DNA from: JBJXGE01 sp046154185
GTDB lineage: Bacteria; Planctomycetota; UBA8108; UBA1146; JAJFFE01
Direction: 5' to 3'
Assembly: GCA_046154185.1 (NCBI GenBank)
Contig: JBJXGE010000038.1
Location: 54,370 to 118,369 of the forward strand
Length of the DNA: 64,000 nucleotides
The notes under the pieces are model-generated. The model saw only the letters and a program-made list of their open reading frames with translations, was not told where the DNA came from and did not search any database. Below, piece by piece: positions 51,801 to 59,041 of the stretch. Each line of letters begins with the position of its first letter. Position 1 is the stretch's first letter. A program made the translations under genes and the position numbers.

Positions 51801-52385
51801 GGAATCGAGATGCTCGGCGTTTTCTAAGTGCAGCACGGTCGGCATCACCTCGGCGCAGCTCAACAACACGCCCGCGAGATGGTCGAGCACGCGGCTGCGC
51901 TCGTAGCGCGATTCGAGCGCCGGATACGGCGTGATCGCTCGGCCCCAGTCGAGTTCCGGCATCACTTTCGTGAGCGCCGGCGCGTGCGCTTCGAGCACTT
52001 CTTGCCACGCGCGCGCCCAGCGGGTGTCGCCGGCTTCCGCGCGGGCGCGCATGCGACCGAGGAGACCGCGCAACGCCGAGGTCACTGGCTCGAGCACTTC
52101 GGTCGCGGTCGGAAATGCTTCGCCATGAAGGAACAGCGCGCGCTCGGGGCCGAGGAGCGCCTCGGCCGCCGTCACAAGTGTCGTCTTCCCGCTGCCACAC
52201 TCGCCGCTCAACCAAATCAGGAACGGCGGATCGCGCACCGGATCTTCATCGACTATGAGGCGCAGCGCCCGCTCGAGTTTTGTTAAGTGACGGGGCGAGA
52301 CGCGCGCGGGCGCATCCATCGGCTCGTTGATACCGGCGACCGAACCCACGACTGCGCAGTGGACGGATACTGGGTCTTGCTGCAT
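48855..52385 (-). CDS. STAND-type AAA ATPase with long TPR C-terminus
   Basis: 1176 aa. A P-loop GECGSGKTT at residues 61-69, a Walker-B-like PTVLHLENAEHLDS around residue 190, and a winged-helix-like middle (about residues 350-440) are followed by some 700 residues of helical repeats with TPR-like spacing. This is the architecture of AAA_16/STAND signalling ATPases. Unlike SARP/LuxR or kinase-fused members, no output domain is seen at either end, so it may regulate by protein contacts. The start is not certain: ATG 52385 and ATG 52319 both lack a strong ribosome site. The gene stands alone. Confidence 0.82.
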   Translation of the reverse strand: MQQDPVSVHCAVVGSVAGINEPMDAPARVSPRHLTKLERALRLIVDEDPVRDPPFLIWLSGECGSGKTTLVTAAEALLGPERALFLHGEAFPTATEVLEPVTSALRGLLGRMRARAEAGDTRWARAWQEVLEAHAPALTKVMPELDWGRAITPYPALESRYERSRVLDHLAGVLLSCAEVMPTVLHLENAEHLDSLARELLQTLARVVRTRQEGRRSGLPFAPPPRLAVILSTDDNERCPIDVSEQETTQLVLRGLGREEFARYLEDELGAEIALSKREKLYQLTHGNPLDVQLRLLRERALNSQGQPEERVRRMIDFGRYDLEFAQQLTRLPAELVEIIQTLAAIGKPLSRALLSRVCNTRRELSDAQLDAALERLEREQWVRRRVRGGIELRCGRVRTVALEKLGHGELLVLHRACAEAIQEEYQARPNRRYREIYYHYARSGAPRELIVEAGFRAADESLGLYDSEGARQIYCDLLDACGGARIDQLSKGLVSLADLLLDSVPADEQVLMSLEKLIQHRATELEPETQAGLWRRIGDIAGQWQWVDRQMSYYQRGFAAVKDCDRSPERMKIYACLGRTCLERRELDDTMRYCRDGFKASQLGELTDDPEFLELCLVTQEVHFRRGEFVEARRFEEQYLRLAQIQGTPTHIVESLLRLSALVEQAGEHDQAQQLLLEAQPIARASGARLLEARVAERLGYFYARIGAWLESAQSFQGAFVVQSEIGDEQQTIRLLGALGTVAFHMGQAAEGARNFRLYALHQKVRVRQEVAPALPALPIDYRSRSERDEAIHVRQGILARVSNGASQHDNFLETCSELGDLLRDRGELELARATLRRGLRVAGDHGVAAARYCLQLGIIFRLQGEIEAALEAFQRGLNAMAQQPERLLVAEISVQVGLLQLHRGDYGRALSSLNRGLRTYLEHRHETGVAHVLTWLGEAFLLLGRREVAEELAQASLALSDALEVDRIEAEAWLLLSRIRSRDRLESAGHQEVATAREIFGELGILEGRCRVLLQEGELAQIAGDATRAGSLCQEALEIACDLGLSPLNARALRLRGAIEGGRRTHGADLPGAVRTLESALARSQALGDRALEMEVQHTFACMFHDRARPGVARSHLARAAEILQQLVDDCPEDSAESLRTRHPAAGLMRLYEMEAAVDGGGASANTSKTVTHG

Positions 52386-52658
52386 CCTGCAAACTCTCGA
52401 TAGGAGCCGTGACGGTCGTCGTTGCTGCTGGGTTCGAGTGGCAACGCCAGCGCAGCGACGGGCGAAAATAACGATGCAATTTCAAGTGCGAACGGTCGGC
52501 GTATCGAAGGGCCACTTGGGGTGTGGGGATCCGCCGTGCGGAGTGGTCAGGAGTCATTGCGCCCCTCTCTGCGAATACCTGCCGCTCCAAGCAAGTCTAA
52601 CCCGGTAGCGACGAGTCCGGCAAATTGCGACGACGCCGATCGATGGAGGTGAACGCCG

Positions 52659-53189
52659 ATGGGAAACCCGCCGCGCAAGCGACGCGTCGACGAGCAGCGG
52701 CGCGACGCCGACGCGCGAAAGTCAAGTCTGCGCCCCGAACTCTATTTGATCCTCGACAACGTCCGTAGCTTGCACAACGTCGGCTCGATTTTTCGCACGG
52801 CGGATGGATTCGCGGTGCGCAAGATATTTCTCGGCGGTTACACGCCGTCGCCGCCCCGTCCGGAAATTTCGAAGACCGCGCTCGGCGCCGAAGCGACCGT
52901 CGACTTCGAGGCGGTGAGCGACGCCGCGCTCGCGGTGATCCGACTCAAAGCCGCGGGCGTCTGCGTGGTCGCAGTCGAGCAGGCCGATCGAAGTTCGTCG
53001 ATTTACGATTACGCGTTTCCGCGCGCGCTGGCGCTCGTATTGGGTCACGAGACGGACGGCGTCGCCAACAAAGTGATCGAACTCGCGGATGCCTGCGTCG
53101 AGATTCCCATGTTCGGCGTGAAGCACTCGCACAATGTGTGCGTGGCCGCGGGTATAGTGCTCGCGGAAGTGCGACGGCAGTGGGGCTAA
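52659..53189 (+). CDS. SpoU/TrmH family RNA 2'-O-methyltransferase
   Basis: 176 aa. NVRSLHNVGSIFRTADGF, ALVLGHETDGVANKVIELAD and IPMFGVKHSHNVCVAAGIVL are the three SpoU motifs forming the deep-knot SAM site. The N-terminal 25 residues are basic and extra. Its target (tRNA or rRNA ribose) cannot be told from sequence. The RNase HII-like gene follows on the same strand with 85 nt between. Confidence 0.9.
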   Translation: MGNPPRKRRVDEQRRDADARKSSLRPELYLILDNVRSLHNVGSIFRTADGFAVRKIFLGGYTPSPPRPEISKTALGAEATVDFEAVSDAALAVIRLKAAGVCVVAVEQADRSSSIYDYAFPRALALVLGHETDGVANKVIELADACVEIPMFGVKHSHNVCVAAGIVLAEVRRQWG

Positions 53190-53274
53190 GAGTGGGGCTA
53201 GGACCGGGGCGAGGAGCGTGGGGTTCGAAAACCGCGCAGTAACGGCTGCTTGCTGCGGAAGTGGTGAATCGACG

Positions 53275-54258
53275 ATGGGCTATTACCTCTCGGGCATCGA
53301 TGAAGCCGGCTATGGTCCCACGCTGGGTCCGTTGGTGGTGGGACTCGCGACCGTGCGCGCGCAGGCGGAGCTGGATGCCGCGGAACCGTGGCGCGCGCTC
53401 GCGGGCGCGGTGGGACGGAAGCATCGCACGGGTCACGTCGCGGTCGCCGATTCGAAACAGCTCCATCGTACGCACGATTTGTCGCCGCTCGAGTTGGGCG
53501 TCTTGAGTTTCGTCGCCTGCGAACGCGGCGGCGCTACGCCGACCTCGCTGCGCGAATTGCTCGCGCAGCTCACGGACGGCGCTGTGGCGTATCTCGATGA
53601 GTACCCGTGGTATCGGGGCCGCGATTTGCAGCTCCCGGTCGCGTGCGATCCGCTCGACCTCTTAGGCGCGACACGGCGACTCGAACGCGCGCTCGAACGC
53701 GCACAGCTCAGCATCGCCGAATTGCGTGCGCGACCGGTCGATGTCTTGGAGTTCAATCGCGGCGTCAGTGAGTCCGACTCCAAAGGCGAAGTGAATGCGC
53801 GCGCGATCGGCGAGCTCCTCAAGTGGCTTTGGGCGAAACGCGAGCGCGTCCGCGGTGCGGTCTACACCGACCGGCTGGGCGGCCGACAACGCTACGGGCC
53901 GTTTCTCTATCCACTTTTTGGCGGCGCGACTTTTAACATCATCGAACAGCAAGAAGAGCTGCAGATTTACCGCGTCAGCAGTGACGCGCCACGCCGCGAC
54001 CTGACGATCTCGTTTCGCGTCGACGGCGAAGACCACAGCTTCGCGACGGCGCTCGCGTCCATGACCGCGAAATATGTGCGCGAACTCCACATGCGACTCT
54101 TCAATAGTTGGTGGCAAGAGCAGAGTCGTGAACACGCGCGTGTCGAACTCAAGGCGACGGCGGGCTACGCGCAGGACGCGCAGCGCTTTCTAAACGAGAT
54201 CGAGCCTTGGTGTCACGCGTTGGCGATCGATCGCCGCGCACTCGTGCGCTCGCGGTGA
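53275..54258 (+). CDS. ribonuclease HII-like protein, divergent
   Basis: 327 aa from ATG 53275. The N-terminus MGYYLSGIDEAGYGPTLGPL keeps the Asp9-Glu10 pair of RNase HII (GIDEAGRGPLAGP), ADSKQL at about residue 58 matches the ADSKKL motif, VYTDRLGG places Asp199 where the third catalytic Asp is expected, and ASMTAKYVRELHM resembles the C-terminal helix. The spacing and flanking sequence differ and the protein is over 100 residues longer than bacterial RNase HII. It could be a genuine RNase H on RNA-DNA hybrids or a repurposed homologue; a canonical rnhB is not seen in this window. Confidence 0.75.
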   Translation: MGYYLSGIDEAGYGPTLGPLVVGLATVRAQAELDAAEPWRALAGAVGRKHRTGHVAVADSKQLHRTHDLSPLELGVLSFVACERGGATPTSLRELLAQLTDGAVAYLDEYPWYRGRDLQLPVACDPLDLLGATRRLERALERAQLSIAELRARPVDVLEFNRGVSESDSKGEVNARAIGELLKWLWAKRERVRGAVYTDRLGGRQRYGPFLYPLFGGATFNIIEQQEELQIYRVSSDAPRRDLTISFRVDGEDHSFATALASMTAKYVRELHMRLFNSWWQEQSREHARVELKATAGYAQDAQRFLNEIEPWCHALAIDRRALVRSR

Positions 54259-54347
54259 TGGAGTTTGCGTTGCCTCCGTCGAGTGCACCTGCTAAATAGC
54301 CGAACACCTGCGTTTTTCTCAGCGCGCTTTTTTGGAAGGAGCTCGTG

Positions 54348-56042
54348 ATGCCTTCGGATTTAGAGATCGCCCGCGCCGCCAAGCTCAAGGACATTCGCGA
54401 GGTGGCGAGTCGTTACGGCATCGCGGACGAGTTTCTCATCCCCTACGGCCGCTATTTGGCCAAGATCGATCTCGGCATCCTCGACACGCTCAAGGGGCGA
54501 CCGCGCGGTAAGTACATCGATGTCACGGCCATCAATCCGACGCCGCTCGGCGAAGGTAAGACCGTCACAACGATCGGCCTGGGGCTCGGGCTCAATAAGA
54601 TCGGCAAGAAGGCGGTATCGACGATTCGGCAACCATCGATGGGGCCGGTCTTCGGGATCAAAGGCGGCGCGGCGGGCGGCGGCAAGAGCCAAGTCGTGCC
54701 GATGGAGGATTTCAATCTCCATTTGACGGGCGATACACACGCCGTCGGGCTCGCCAACAATTTGCTCGCGGCGTGGATCGACACGTATTTGTTAAAGAGC
54801 AACGAACTCGGTCTCGATCCCAACACGATTACGTGGAAGCGCTGCCTCGACGTCAACGATCGCGCGATGCGGGAAATCATCACCGGACTCGGCGGCAGCG
54901 AGAACGGTCTGCCGCGCGAAACCGGTTTCAGCATCACAAGCGCGAGCGAGGTGATGGCGATTCTCGGGCTCTCGAGCGACCTCAAGGATTTGCGCCAACG
55001 GCTCGGACGCATCTTGGTCGGCTTCGACAACGACAAAAAGGCCGTGACGGCCGAGCAGCTCGGCGCCGCTGGCGGCATGGCGGTGGTGTTGCGCGACGCG
55101 CTCAATCCAAACTTCATGCAAACGCTCGAAGGCACGGGCTGCTTCGTCCACACGGGGCCGTTCGCGAATATCGCGCACGGCAACAGCTCGATCGTTGCCG
55201 ATCGGGTTGCGCTGCAGTTGTGTGACTACGTCGTCACCGAGAGCGGCTTCGGGGCAGACATGGGCGCGGAGAAGTTCTTCAACATCAAGTGCCGCATTTC
55301 TGGACTCAAGCCGGACGCCGCGGTCGTGGTGTGCTCGGTGCGCGCGATGAAAGTGCATAGCGGCCGCTACACGGTGACGCCGGGCAAGCCGCTGCCGGAG
55401 GAGATGACCAAGGAGGACTTGCGCGCGGTCGAAGAAGGCGCGGTCAACTTGCGCCGTCACATCGAGAACGTGCGGAAACACGGTGTGCCGGTGGTGGTCG
55501 CCGTGAACCGGTTCCCGACCGACACGCCGGCCGAGATCGAGACGTTACTCGGTATCGCGAAGTCGTCGGGCGCGCTCGACGCTGCGGTATCAGAAGTCCA
55601 CTCGCGCGGCGGTGAAGGTGGTGCGCGACTCGCGGAAGCGGTCGTGCGCGCGGCCGAGCAGCCGTCGCAGTTCAAGTTCCTCTACACGGATCAGGCAACG
55701 ATCCAGCAGAAGATCGAAACTATTGCGCGCGAGATCTATCGTGCCGATGGCGTCGACTACAAGCCGGCGGCGCTGCAAGCGATCAAGCGTTTCGAAAAAC
55801 TCGGACTCGCGCGGCTGCCAGTGTGCATGGCGAAAACGCAGTATTCGTTCTCCGATGATCCAAAGAAAATCGGCGCGCCGACGGGGTTCCGCATGACAGT
55901 GCGCGAACTCCACTGCGCGGCCGGCGCCGGATTCCTCTACGCCCTCCTCGGCGACATCATGACGATGCCCGGCCTCGGCTCGACGCCCGCGCTCCTCTCG
56001 ATCGATCTCGATGCGAAGGGTCAGATTCAGGGTTTGTTCTAG
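54348..56042 (+). CDS. fhs: formate-tetrahydrofolate ligase
   Basis: 564 aa from ATG 54348 (GTG 54345 is also in frame); GGAAGGAG ending at 54341 is 6 nt upstream. P-loop TPLGEGKT at residues 65-72, IRQPSMGPVFGIKGGAAGGG and NLHLTGDTHAV are diagnostic. It makes 10-formyl-THF from formate, THF and ATP in the cytoplasm, and so could supply the formyl donor for the ArnA-like formyltransferase at 26061, though the genes are far apart. It is complete, without internal changes I can see. Confidence 0.97.
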   Translation: MPSDLEIARAAKLKDIREVASRYGIADEFLIPYGRYLAKIDLGILDTLKGRPRGKYIDVTAINPTPLGEGKTVTTIGLGLGLNKIGKKAVSTIRQPSMGPVFGIKGGAAGGGKSQVVPMEDFNLHLTGDTHAVGLANNLLAAWIDTYLLKSNELGLDPNTITWKRCLDVNDRAMREIITGLGGSENGLPRETGFSITSASEVMAILGLSSDLKDLRQRLGRILVGFDNDKKAVTAEQLGAAGGMAVVLRDALNPNFMQTLEGTGCFVHTGPFANIAHGNSSIVADRVALQLCDYVVTESGFGADMGAEKFFNIKCRISGLKPDAAVVVCSVRAMKVHSGRYTVTPGKPLPEEMTKEDLRAVEEGAVNLRRHIENVRKHGVPVVVAVNRFPTDTPAEIETLLGIAKSSGALDAAVSEVHSRGGEGGARLAEAVVRAAEQPSQFKFLYTDQATIQQKIETIAREIYRADGVDYKPAALQAIKRFEKLGLARLPVCMAKTQYSFSDDPKKIGAPTGFRMTVRELHCAAGAGFLYALLGDIMTMPGLGSTPALLSIDLDAKGQIQGLF

Positions 56043-56053
56043 CAAGAGAAGCT

Positions 56054-56165
56054 CCGCCGGCCCTTCAGGCCGGGACCTTCTTCTTGATCGTGACCCGGGG
56101 TAGGCCGCAGGGCCGGCCTACCCCGGGTTCCTTCGGAAAAAGGATCCGGCCTGAAGGGCCGGCGG
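56054..56165. repeat. nested palindromes downstream of fhs
   Basis: The outer arms (56054-56073 and 56146-56165) are perfect 20-bp complements with core gcccttcaggcc. Inside, acccggggtaggcc (56093-56106) pairs with ggcctaccccgggt (56115-56128). A partial copy of the inner right arm (gccggcctaccccggg) recurs at about 56477-56492. Too far from the stop, and without T-run, to be called a simple terminator. Confidence 0.85.
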
Positions 56166-56180
56166 AAAGGCCATATCCCG

Positions 56181-56446
56181 TCGGGCCTTTCAGGCCCTCT
56201 CAGAAATCGGCGGCAGCAAATCGAACTTCGCGTTTGAATCGATGCGGCGTGCGTTCGAATTGCTTGTGACCCAGATCATTCTCGTCCGCGTTGGTTCTAT
56301 TTCTTCGGGCCTTTCAGGTCCTCTCAAAGGATGAAGGCACCGAATCCATCCTCGCGTTCGAATCGGCGCCGCCGCCCGGGAATCTTGCGACCTACAACAT
56401 TCTCGTTCTTGTCGGATCCTCTGAATTCTGAGGGCCTGCAAGGCCC
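56181..56446. repeat. diverged tandem repeat of about 124 bp
   Basis: The block gggcctttcagg followed by cctctca occurs at 56183 and again at 56307, and a variant gggcctgcaaggccc at 56432, a spacing of 124-125 nt. Between them the sequences align loosely (for example attcgaatcg/ttcgaatcgg and cattctcgt), at roughly two thirds identity by eye. No coding frame spans it. With the palindromes at 56054 this fills the 460-nt gap between fhs and the kinase genes. Confidence 0.6.
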
Positions 56447-56502
56447 GTCGGGTTAAAGCGCGGGGTTGGCCGGTCTGCCGGCCTACCCCGGGGTTCCTTT
56501 TG

Positions 56503-59040
56503 TTAGCGCGCTTTTTCGCGCAGCCGCTCCGCATCCGCTGCGCGTCCGCGCGCCTCATAGACCTTGGCGAGCACGCCCGCGAGCGTAAGCGTTCTTTCGT
56601 GGCGCGGGCCATAGGTTTCTCCGCACCACGCGAGGCCCGTTTCGAGCAGCAACTCGGCCTCGTCGAATTTGGCCGTCTCGGCGTAGACCACTCCGATGAC
56701 GCAGCTCAACGCCGGGAACACCGCGCGAAAGTCCGAGACGCGAATTCCGCTGAGGCCGGACACGCCGCCTCTCAGCAGTTGCTCGGCCTCCTGCCAACGA
56801 TCGAGTCGCACCAAGACATCGCACAACGCGCCGACCGCGTGTGCTTGGTCATAGACGTTCGCACCCCGCAGTCGAGAGATCGTCTCTGCACAGCGCTCCG
56901 CGTGCGGCAGCGCTTCCGCGGACTTGTCGCCGAAACGCAACGCGTCCACGAGCGCCAGCGCCGCAAGTTGATAGTGAAGCGAGTCCTCGCCGAGCAGCTT
57001 GCGATAGTTGTTCATCTGGCCGCGCGCGAAATCCTCGGCCGCTGCGAGTTGTCCGGCGCGCAAGTGAGCGAGCGCAAGCAGCGCTTGATGCCTGGCCACG
57101 TATTGGTGGGCCTCGCCATAGACACGGCGATACCCGGCAAAGGTCTCACGCTGCACTTCCAGCGCTTCTGCGAAGCGTCCGAGCTCGGTCAACGTATTGC
57201 CGTGCTCTTCAAGCGCCTGCGGCGCATTGGGGTCCTGAGGATCGAGGGCGCGCGCAATTTTTGCCGCACGAGAAGTGTAGTCGAGCGACTTTTCGAACTG
57301 CCTGAGCACGCGATAGTTCGCGCCGATGCTTGCGAGTAACGCCGTATGCAGGTGGGGATCTTTCAAGAGCACCGCCTGTCCGCTGCTTTCGGAGCTGAGT
57401 CCGAGTTCGAGCGCGCGTTGCGGCTCGCCGACAACGGTCAGTGTCCAGCTCAAGATCATCTGCAAGTCGAGGAACACCGGAGTGTCCACGGCGTAGTACG
57501 GGCGCGCTTCTTCGAGCGCTTCCGCGAGCAGCGTCGCGGATTCCTCCACGTCGCCGCCGTCCAACCGGTCAAAAAGCCGTGCGCCGAGCATGCGCAACGA
57601 CATCAGGCGGTTCAGGTCGCCAAGTGGCAACGAGTCCCGCGCGAGTTCCGCGCTGCGGCGCAGCTCAGTGATGCCTTCGTCGGTCGCGCCGAGGCCGAAG
57701 AGCGCGAGCCCGATCGTGCGTCGCACCTGCACTTCGAGCGCCGGCCAATCCGCGAAGCTCGTACCGATCCGCCGCGCCGCAGAGCTGAGCAGATCCTCCA
57801 CCTTGCTATCCGTGATAGGGCGGGCGATTCGTGCATCGACATCGAACGCGGTCGCGCCCCCAAAGATTTGCTCGTAGAAGACGCTGATTCGGCGCGCATT
57901 CTCACGTTCCCGCAACGCGTTGAAGTAGGCGCCGGTTGACGAGCCGACGCCGGCGCAAAGCAAACCAAAGAGTGCTGCCAATGCACCGAACAAGACTCGA
58001 TGGCGGCGAGTGAGTTTTTTTAGACGATAAATAGTACTCGGCGGCCGAGCCTCGACCGGTTCGTGGCGCAAGTAGCGCCCGATATCCCGTGCGAGCGCAC
58101 TTGCTGTCTCATAGCGGCGTGTGCGGTCTTTCTCGAGACATCGCATCACTACCCAGTCGAGTTCCCCTTTGAGCGCGCGCCCGAGCGACGCAGGGTCGGA
58201 CGCGCGCGCGGCCGCGATCTCTACGCGGCGCGCGCCGAGCGCCGACAATTTCGCGCTCGGTCGCGCCGGGTCTCGCTCGCGCAGCATCTTCGAGACTCCC
58301 GCGAAGCCGGCGGCGCGCAGCTCCTGCGCTTCAAAAGGCACAGCGCCGGCCAGCAGCTCGTACAGCACGACTCCTAACGAGTAGATATCGCTGCGCGTGT
58401 CGACATCGAGCCCCGAGAACTCCGCTTGCTCCGGCGACATGTACTCCGGCGTGCCCATGAGCTGCGCATGTTCGGTGTAGAGCGTGAGCCCGGTTAGCTT
58501 CCCCGTCAGGGCTTTGGCGATCCCGAAGTCGATGATCTTCGGCGTCGGCACGCTGTCTTGCAAAGTCACCAGCACGTTTGACGGCTTGAGGTCGCGGTGA
58601 ATGATGCCTTTTTGGTGAGCATGCTGCACCGCGTCGCACACGCGCATGAACAACTCAAGCCGCGCTCGAATGCCAAGCCGATGGCTGTCAGCGTGCGACG
58701 TGATCGAGAGGCCTCGAATCAGCTCCATGGCGACATACGGGCGTCCGCTCGCCGTCGCGCCGGCGGCATAGATTTTGGCGATGCCGGGATGATCCATGAG
58801 CGCGAGCGCTTGCCGCTCTTGTTCGAAGCGCGCCACCACTTGACGAGTGTCCATGCCCGCTTTGAGAACCTTGAGCGCGACCTGCCGGCGCACGGGCTCG
58901 AGTTGCTCGGCCAAATGAACGGTGCCGAATCCGCCTTCACCGATCGTCGCCAGCACTCGGAACGGTCCGATTTCGGCGTCAACGACGTCACTCGTCGGTG
59001 TTTTTTTTGGTTTCGACTCCGGCCCGTCGGGTGTCGTCAT
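56503..59040 (-). CDS. membrane Ser/Thr protein kinase with TPR-like ectodomain (kinase 1 of pair)
   Basis: 845 aa from ATG 59040; the frame is open upstream but overlaps kinase 2. Residues 24-300 are a PknB-type kinase: GEGGFGTV (34-41), catalytic Lys57, HRDLKPSN (148-155), DFGIA (171-175) and GTPEYMSPEQ. A single helix at about residues 347-370 is followed by about 470 residues of TPR-like helical repeats. The kinase should lie in the cytoplasm with the repeats outside or in the periplasm, typical of planctomycetes. The start lies one nt after the kinase 2 stop. The signal and targets are unknown; no ECF sigma gene is adjacent. Confidence 0.9.
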   Translation of the reverse strand: MTTPDGPESKPKKTPTSDVVDAEIGPFRVLATIGEGGFGTVHLAEQLEPVRRQVALKVLKAGMDTRQVVARFEQERQALALMDHPGIAKIYAAGATASGRPYVAMELIRGLSITSHADSHRLGIRARLELFMRVCDAVQHAHQKGIIHRDLKPSNVLVTLQDSVPTPKIIDFGIAKALTGKLTGLTLYTEHAQLMGTPEYMSPEQAEFSGLDVDTRSDIYSLGVVLYELLAGAVPFEAQELRAAGFAGVSKMLRERDPARPSAKLSALGARRVEIAAARASDPASLGRALKGELDWVVMRCLEKDRTRRYETASALARDIGRYLRHEPVEARPPSTIYRLKKLTRRHRVLFGALAALFGLLCAGVGSSTGAYFNALRERENARRISVFYEQIFGGATAFDVDARIARPITDSKVEDLLSSAARRIGTSFADWPALEVQVRRTIGLALFGLGATDEGITELRRSAELARDSLPLGDLNRLMSLRMLGARLFDRLDGGDVEESATLLAEALEEARPYYAVDTPVFLDLQMILSWTLTVVGEPQRALELGLSSESSGQAVLLKDPHLHTALLASIGANYRVLRQFEKSLDYTSRAAKIARALDPQDPNAPQALEEHGNTLTELGRFAEALEVQRETFAGYRRVYGEAHQYVARHQALLALAHLRAGQLAAAEDFARGQMNNYRKLLGEDSLHYQLAALALVDALRFGDKSAEALPHAERCAETISRLRGANVYDQAHAVGALCDVLVRLDRWQEAEQLLRGGVSGLSGIRVSDFRAVFPALSCVIGVVYAETAKFDEAELLLETGLAWCGETYGPRHERTLTLAGVLAKVYEARGRAADAERLREKAR

Positions 59041-59041
59041 C

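Noticed and set aside
56500..57339. 279-codon rightward frame
   Set aside because: Antisense to the kinase 1 repeat domain.
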